Source: Flavobacterium sp. DG2-3
GTDB lineage: Bacteria; Bacteroidota; Bacteroidia; Flavobacteriales; Flavobacteriaceae
Assembly (NCBI RefSeq): GCF_030730925.1
Contig: NZ_JAVAMB010000024.1
Location: 1 to 64,000, forward strand
DNA length: 64,000 nucleotides
Direction: 5' to 3'
Below the pieces are notes generated by a model, which saw nothing but the letters and a program-made list of their open reading frames with translations, searched no databases and was not told where the DNA came from. Of the stretch, positions 59,487 to 64,000 are shown in pieces. Every line of letters begins with the position of its first letter. The stretch's first letter is position 1. The position numbers and the translations under genes were made by a program.

Positions 59487-60083
59487 ATGAAAACTCTCAA
59501 ATCAATTTTTCTGATCGTTGCAGTTACTTTTTTTACTTTACAACTAAATGCACAAAAAAAATATAGCGTAGACTCAAAATCAACTTTTGAAGTGGCAGGA
59601 ACTTCTACAGTTCATGATTGGGTTATGAGATCTACTGAAGGAAATGGCACTGCCGTTTTCAATATAAAAGACAACAAGCTAAATGCCATAAACAGCCTTA
59701 CTGTTATACTGCCAGCAGAAAGCCTAAAAAGCAGCAAAACCAGTATGGACAACGTTGCTTATGAAGCTCTGGACACTAAGAATAATAAAACTATTGAATA
59801 CCTTTTAAAATCGGCACAAAAACTAAGCGAAACTTCTTGGGAATTTACCGGATCATATACTATTGCTGGTGTGAGTAAAGAATACAAAACACAAGTAAAC
59901 ATAACAGCCAGCAACGGAAATTTTATTTTACAGGGTGCAAATCAAGTCACTTTTGCCGATTTTGAAATGGCTCCTCCAAAAGCGGCTCTTGGTGTTGTTA
60001 AAGCTGGAAAGGACTTGACTATTCTTTTTAATATTACGCTAACCGACTACGCAAAAAACGATAATACCCTAGTGATCAATTAG
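59487..60083 (+). CDS. YceI family periplasmic protein 1
   Basis: YceI proteins are lipocalin-like barrels that bind isoprenoid chains such as quinones. The 198 residues from ATG 59487 open with a signal peptide ending at LNAQ (about 1-24), then KYSVDSKSTFEVAGTSTVHDW, the family start. GVSKEYKTQVNITASNG lies near 133. About half the residues match protein 2 (60211), so the two are paralogues. The exact ligand is unknown. It is the first of four clustered genes. Confidence 0.92.
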   Translation: MKTLKSIFLIVAVTFFTLQLNAQKKYSVDSKSTFEVAGTSTVHDWVMRSTEGNGTAVFNIKDNKLNAINSLTVILPAESLKSSKTSMDNVAYEALDTKNNKTIEYLLKSAQKLSETSWEFTGSYTIAGVSKEYKTQVNITASNGNFILQGANQVTFADFEMAPPKAALGVVKAGKDLTILFNITLTDYAKNDNTLVIN

Positions 60084-60210
60084 GGATTCACAACAACTTT
60101 TATTCTGATTTATTGCTTAACAAACAGGCTTTTTGCCGAGTGTTTGAGGTAAATCGCACCCTTATTTTAGTACTAAAAAAATTAATTATCAACTTAATAA
60201 ACATGACAAG

Positions 60211-60780
60211 ATGAAAACCAATTCAATAAAATTAATTGCACTTGTAATTGCATTCTTCGGAATGACAACATTCGCAGCAGCGCAGAAATCTTACACTTTG
60301 GATAACAAATCTACTTTTTCTGTTGCAGGAACTTCTACACTTCACGACTGGGAAATGAAATCGGCTTCTGGAACTGGAACGGCTTCTTTAAATATTGCTA
60401 ATGGAAAATTAACCGATATAGAAGCTTTGACAGTCACTCTTTTAGCCGAAAGCATTAAAAGTGAGAAAAAAAGCATGGACAAAGTAGCGTACGAAACTTT
60501 AAAAACAGATAAAAACAAAACCATAAAATATGTTCTGAAATCTGCTGAAAAAGTTAATGATAATACTTGGGAACTTACGGGAACTTACACGATTGCTGGA
60601 GTCAGCAAAATCTATAAAACTTCTGTAAAAACAACGGTTACAAAAGATGGTCTAAACCTTCAGGGATCTAATAAAATCACTTTTACAGAATTCGGAATGA
60701 AGTCTCCGACAGCAATGCTCGGAACCATAAAAACAGGACAAGACTTAACCCTAAAATTTAATTTAACCTTTAATTTATAA
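60211..60780 (+). CDS. YceI family periplasmic protein 2
   Basis: The 189 residues start with a signal peptide (MTTFAAAQ, cleavage near 25), followed by SYTLDNKSTFSVAGTSTLHDW and YTIAGVSKIYKTSVKTTV. The arrangement and length are the same as in protein 1, 127 bp upstream. A porin-like gene starts six bases after its stop codon, so this protein and the porin are probably co-translated parts of one operon. Confidence 0.92.
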   Translation: MKTNSIKLIALVIAFFGMTTFAAAQKSYTLDNKSTFSVAGTSTLHDWEMKSASGTGTASLNIANGKLTDIEALTVTLLAESIKSEKKSMDKVAYETLKTDKNKTIKYVLKSAEKVNDNTWELTGTYTIAGVSKIYKTSVKTTVTKDGLNLQGSNKITFTEFGMKSPTAMLGTIKTGQDLTLKFNLTFNL

Positions 60781-60785
60781 GCGTC

Positions 60786-62237
60786 ATGAAGAAGATTTAT
60801 ATACTATTTATTACATTAATAAGTACGCTTGCTGTAAATGCACAAGTTAGTTTTGGAAACATGCAAAACCAAATTTCAAGAGATAAGAACGGTATCAACG
60901 TTTTTGACGTTCAAAAAGACGATCGAGAATTTAAAGGTCTTAGTATTGATCTTGGCGGTGCTTTCAACATGGATTTTCAAGCTACAAATTCATTCAACGA
61001 TCAACCTAACACTGTTACAACTACAACTACTACAGCTACCGGGACTACTGTTAGAACAATTACTGGATACCGTTTAATGAATACTGAAAACAATTTTACG
61101 CTTCCTGGAGCTGATATGTATCTTGGCGCTCAATTGTTTGACGGAGTACGAGTAAATTTAGATATTTATTTGGCTTCAAGACACCACAATGATTCTTATG
61201 TAAAAGGTGGATACTTACAAATTGACAAGTTAGACTTTATCAAAAAAGATTTCTTGGCTGATGTAATGAAATATGCTACCATTAAAATTGGACAAATGGA
61301 AAATAATTTTGGTGATGCTCATTTCAGAGGTTCAGATAATGGTAACACCATCAGAAATGCATTTGTTGGCAACAACATCATGTATTCTTTCACTACAGAA
61401 ATGGGTATGGAGGTTTACTACAACAGAAACGGATTGGTAAGCATGTTAGGTGTTACAAATGGTAACTTAAATCAAAGTAATGAAGAAGTATTTTATCCCG
61501 CTGGTCCGAACGCTAACACGACACATAGTCCTTCAATCTTAGCTAAATTTGGTTATGATAAACAGCTTAATAAAGATTTAAGAGTAAGATTAACGGGTTC
61601 ATATTACCACAATGCAAATTTGGGTAACGCAAACATATATTCTGCTAATAGATCAGGATTTGGTTATTGGGGTATATTGAATAATAACGCTTATAAAAAT
61701 ACCATTACTAAAACAGATGCGAATGGCACTGTTATTTCTACAACCACTACCGATGTTCCTACTAGTTTCAGTAAAACATCTACCCCAGAGGCAACGTTCA
61801 ACCCTAATTTCAAAAATTGGGCTACTACCTACATGATTAACCCTTTTGTAAAATACAAAGGACTAGAATTCTTTGGAACAATCGAATTGGCTTCTGGAGG
61901 AGACAAAGCAGGAACTGACGACAAACGTACGGCTAATCAATATGCTTCAGAGCTTATTTACAGATTTGGAAAAACAGAACAATTCTATATCGGAGGGAAA
62001 TACAATACTGTATCTGGAAAACTATCTAATGCTGATGCTCAAAAGGTTACTGTAGATAAATTTGAAGCAAGTGCAGGTTGGTTTATGACTAAAAACATTT
62101 TAGCTAAATTAAACTACGTTAATCAAAACTATAAAAATTACGCTCAATTTACAGGAGATCCAGCTACTGGAAATTTAAACAACTTTTACGGAGGTAAATT
62201 TGATGGTTTAGTATTCGAAGCTACAATTTCATTCTAA
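60786..62237 (+). CDS. Outer-membrane porin-like protein (483 aa)
   Basis: The signal peptide ends at VNAQ (about 1-20). The rest is strand-rich with alternating hydrophobic residues and many Asn/Thr/Gly, ending with an aromatic strand (GLVFEATISF). The segment SRHHNDSYVKGGYLQIDKLDF and the NNFGDAHFRGSDNG region (near 180) recall phosphate-selective or similar large porins of Bacteroidota. Position between YceI genes on both sides (6 bp and 6 bp spacers) suggests a joint role in uptake or handling of lipophilic compounds. The substrate is unknown. Confidence 0.8.
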   Translation: MKKIYILFITLISTLAVNAQVSFGNMQNQISRDKNGINVFDVQKDDREFKGLSIDLGGAFNMDFQATNSFNDQPNTVTTTTTTATGTTVRTITGYRLMNTENNFTLPGADMYLGAQLFDGVRVNLDIYLASRHHNDSYVKGGYLQIDKLDFIKKDFLADVMKYATIKIGQMENNFGDAHFRGSDNGNTIRNAFVGNNIMYSFTTEMGMEVYYNRNGLVSMLGVTNGNLNQSNEEVFYPAGPNANTTHSPSILAKFGYDKQLNKDLRVRLTGSYYHNANLGNANIYSANRSGFGYWGILNNNAYKNTITKTDANGTVISTTTTDVPTSFSKTSTPEATFNPNFKNWATTYMINPFVKYKGLEFFGTIELASGGDKAGTDDKRTANQYASELIYRFGKTEQFYIGGKYNTVSGKLSNADAQKVTVDKFEASAGWFMTKNILAKLNYVNQNYKNYAQFTGDPATGNLNNFYGGKFDGLVFEATISF

Positions 62238-62242
62238 AAAAA

Positions 62243-62794
62243 ATGAAAACAAGATTTTTAATCTTAATTATGGGTTTAGTAGCTTTCTTTTTCTTAGGAA
62301 GTGCTAAACCCACTTTTTTCCCAGAAGATACTGCTGTGGTAATAAATAAAATTAAAATAGAAATCACAGGATTATCAACTGTTGGTAAATACAATTGCTC
62401 TAACACCTTTACTATAAAAGATACTGTTTTTGTAAATTCAGTTAAAAAGAACACTTTTAATACAGAGATCAAAATGTCAGAATTTGATTGTGGCAATAAG
62501 ATAATGACCAAAGATTTGCAAGGAACTGTAAAGGCTAAAAAATTTCCGAACAGCACTGTTTCCATTAGCGACATAAAACCTGTCGGAAAAAATTACAAAT
62601 GCAGATTAAACTTTTTCATTACTGATAAAACACTGAAATACAAAGATTTTATTCTATACAATACCGACGACAAAATTCAAGGAACTCTTAATTTAAAATT
62701 CTCTGATATTGAATTGGAAGCTCCCGTAAAGATGGCCGGATTAATTAAAGTCAAAGATGACATTGTGATTAATTTCAGCTTATACAAAAAATAA
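62243..62794 (+). CDS. YceI-like periplasmic protein 3
   Basis: The 183 residues have a signal segment (FLILIMGLVAFFFLGSAKP), followed by strands resembling the YceI fold: VVINKIKIEITGLSTVGKYNC near 31 and DLQGTVKAKKFPNSTVSISDIK near 94. It lacks the ...GTSTxHDW start of proteins 1 and 2 and has Cys50, Cys78 and Cys117, so it is a distant paralogue. It starts six bases after the porin stop codon and closes the cluster. Confidence 0.78.
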   Translation: MKTRFLILIMGLVAFFFLGSAKPTFFPEDTAVVINKIKIEITGLSTVGKYNCSNTFTIKDTVFVNSVKKNTFNTEIKMSEFDCGNKIMTKDLQGTVKAKKFPNSTVSISDIKPVGKNYKCRLNFFITDKTLKYKDFILYNTDDKIQGTLNLKFSDIELEAPVKMAGLIKVKDDIVINFSLYKK

Positions 62795-62842
62795 TTTTTT
62801 CGCATTAAAATTTAAAACGCTATTACAAAAAAATCCAAAATT

Positions 62843-62858
62843 TGGCACAAGAATTGTT
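62843..62858 (+). promoter_or_regulatory. Sigma-54-like promoter of the repeat lipoprotein gene
   Basis: TTTGGCAC matches the -24 element, and TTG after five bases matches the -12 element (TGGCAC-N5-TTGTT; consensus TGGCAC-N5-TTGCA). The GG/GT distance of 10 bases is right. The last two bases deviate. It lies 113 bp before the ATG. A sigma-54 activator gene occurs at 2257. Confidence 0.5.
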
Positions 62859-62970
62859 TTGCTCTTAAAAGAAAAATAATCTTACAAAGAGCTCAATCAT
62901 TTTAAAATTTGTACTTTTATTTTTCAGCCATTTAACCTTTAAGTTTTATCAACCTAAAAAAAATTAAATT

Positions 62971-63366
62971 ATGAAAAAACAAATTTTGAGTTTAGCTGTA
63001 ATTGCTTTATTAGCTTTCGCTGTTCAATCATGTGAGAAAAAAGAAAAAACTGCAGAAGATGAATTAACTCTTGGAAACAAAGTTGATTCTCTTACAACAG
63101 ATATCGAAGAAGTAAAAGACAGTGCTGTAATCAAAGCCGAAAACGCTGCTGCAAAAGCTAAAGATGCTACTGAAAATGCAGCAAACGATGTTAAAGACGC
63201 TACTAAAAAAGCCGCAAATGACGTCGAAAATGCAGCTAAGAAAACAGCAAATGATGTAAAAGACGCTACTAAAAAAGGCGCTGAAAAAGTAGAAAATGCC
63301 GCTAAAGCTGCTAAAGACGGAACTGTAAAAACAGCTAAAGATGTAAATGAAGCTTTGAAAAAATAA
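62971..63366 (+). CDS. Repeat lipoprotein with helical 11-mer-like repeats (131 aa)
   Basis: The signal ends in a lipobox-like VQSC (Cys21). The rest is made of degenerate helical repeats of the type KDATxNAANDVKDATKKAAND, which give amphipathic helices like those of LEA or apolipoprotein-type proteins. Such proteins often protect membranes or proteins during stress, but that is by analogy only. There is one gene between two terminator-like regions, with a sigma-54-like promoter upstream. Copy number of the repeats may differ between strains. Confidence 0.8.
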   Translation: MKKQILSLAVIALLAFAVQSCEKKEKTAEDELTLGNKVDSLTTDIEEVKDSAVIKAENAAAKAKDATENAANDVKDATKKAANDVENAAKKTANDVKDATKKGAEKVENAAKAAKDGTVKTAKDVNEALKK

Positions 63367-63387
63367 AATTCATCTAATCCTAAACAG

Positions 63388-63417
63388 AAACCATTCGCAA
63401 AACGAATGGTTTTTTTT
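63388..63417 (+). terminator. Terminator after the repeat lipoprotein gene
   Basis: The stem AAACCATTCG / CGAATGGTTT (10 bp) with loop CAAAA is followed by a T run. Confidence 0.92.
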
Positions 63418-63436
63418 ATGCCCGATACTAAGTGTA

Positions 63437-63452
63437 TAATTTTGTATTTTTG
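63437..63452 (+). promoter_or_regulatory. Putative promoter boxes of the O-methyltransferase gene
   Basis: TAATTTTG (63437-63444) and TATTTTTG (63445-63452) are adjacent exact matches to TAnnTTTG. The second is the better placed one, 25 bp before the ATG at 63478. Confidence 0.55.
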
Positions 63453-63477
63453 TCGCTAAATTACAAGATACTAAAAC

Positions 63478-64000
63478 ATGCATTTTATCTCTCAAGAATT
63501 AGAAGATTATATCGAACAGCATTCTGAAAAAGAACCAGAATTGCTGGCGAAACTAAATAAAGAAACCTACCAGAAAATATTATTGCCAAGAATGCTGAGC
63601 GGTCATTTTCAAGGTCGTGTTTTAAGCATGCTTTCTAAATTGATTCGTCCTGTAAATATTCTAGAAATTGGAACTTATACTGGTTATGCGGCTTTGTGTC
63701 TGTGCGAAGGAATGCAAGAAAACGGACAATTGCACACTATAGATATCAAAGAAGAATTGGTTGATTTTCAGCGAAAATATTTTGATATGTCTCCTTGGGG
63801 AAACCAAATTTTTCAGCATTTAGGTGAAGCTGTAAACATCATTCCAGATTTAGATCTAAAATTTGATTTAGTTTTTATTGATGCTGACAAAGAAAACTAT
63901 CTGAATTACTGGGAAATGATTGTTCCAAAAATGAATAAAGGCGGCATTATTTTGTCTGATAATGTTTTATGGAGCGGAAAAATTCTGGATCCTGTTCATC
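63478..64000 (+). CDS. Class I SAM-dependent O-methyltransferase (partial, cut by window end)
   Basis: The frame runs from ATG 63478 out of the window, so only about 174 residues are seen (members have about 213). It starts MHFISQELEDYIEQHSEKEP and shows the SAM-binding loop ILEIGTYTGYAALCL near 61-75, the acidic strand end DLVFIDADKENYLNYW near 135, and GGIILSDNVLWSG near 159. It belongs to the caffeoyl-CoA/catechol O-methyltransferase-like group (YrrM type). Bacterial substrates vary. Confidence 0.93.
   Translation, partial: MHFISQELEDYIEQHSEKEPELLAKLNKETYQKILLPRMLSGHFQGRVLSMLSKLIRPVNILEIGTYTGYAALCLCEGMQENGQLHTIDIKEELVDFQRKYFDMSPWGNQIFQHLGEAVNIIPDLDLKFDLVFIDADKENYLNYWEMIVPKMNKGGIILSDNVLWSGKILDPVH

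Noticed and set aside
62795..62970. TAnnTTTG promoter for the repeat lipoprotein
   Set aside because: TATTTTTC near 62920 lacks the final G; the sigma-54-like site is the better candidate.
1..64000. CRISPR arrays, integrases, transposases, restriction systems
   Set aside because: None was seen. The direct repeats found are AT-rich tandem or palindromic units without spacer regularity, and no associated proteins are present.

Overview
The window is a chromosomal segment of a Flavobacterium-like member of the Bacteroidota. The support for this is the gliding-motility pair gldB/gldC, many promoters of the TAnnTTTG type with few Shine-Dalgarno sequences, AT-rich intergenic DNA, a cell-wall (dcw) cluster with a DNPR-type MurE, and a primase without its zinc ligands. 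No phage, CRISPR array, rRNA or complete insertion sequence was seen.

Layout. 1-8.6 kb: miaB, a small GxxExxY gene with an in-frame TGA and inverted-repeat flanks, a sigma-54 activator, lptE, an acidic repeat protein, secG and groES-groEL. 8.6-16.9 kb: a secreted nucleotide pyrophosphatase-like enzyme, a SulP transporter, a LytS/LytTR-type two-component pair, and a lone AT-rich DUF6119-like gene. 16.9-27.2 kb: mostly small accessory genes (DoxX, DUF3754, DUF2199, Mpo1-like, RibD-like reductase, GNAT, unknowns). This part also holds a strongly structured RNA candidate (about 17253-17402, minus strand) and a tRNA-Arg with two degenerate tRNA 3'-end copies nearby. 27.4-44.4 kb: a long minus-strand division and peptidoglycan cluster, mraZ-rsmH-ftsL-ftsI-murE-mraY-murD-ftsW-murG-murC-ftsQ-ftsA-ftsZ. 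It is interrupted twice by small four-helix-bundle genes, each lying between inverted repeats. Upstream of mraZ are five helically phased boxes that look like its own operator. 44.7-53 kb: an alpha/beta hydrolase, engB, a frameshifted membrane-protein gene, gldC-gldB, nadE, a LuxR-type regulator and dnaG. 53-64 kb: an ECF sigma/anti-sigma-like/outer-membrane triad, a polyprenyl synthase, rlmN beside a four-copy palindrome array, a YceI-YceI-porin-YceI cluster, a repeat lipoprotein with a sigma-54-like promoter, and a truncated O-methyltransferase.

How the parts work together. The dcw genes make lipid II (MurC, D, E, MraY, MurG), polymerise it at the septum (FtsW, FtsI) and build the divisome (FtsL, Q, A, Z), with MraZ as the probable local regulator. 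SecG, LptE and GroES-GroEL serve envelope export and folding. The most unusual layer is intergenic. Palindromic, repeat-built DNA occurs in two forms, empty and with one small gene (S23/four-helix-bundle or GxxExxY) between its arms. A 27-bp mini-repeat occurs twice, each time with a different 7-8 bp direct repeat around it, as if it had inserted.
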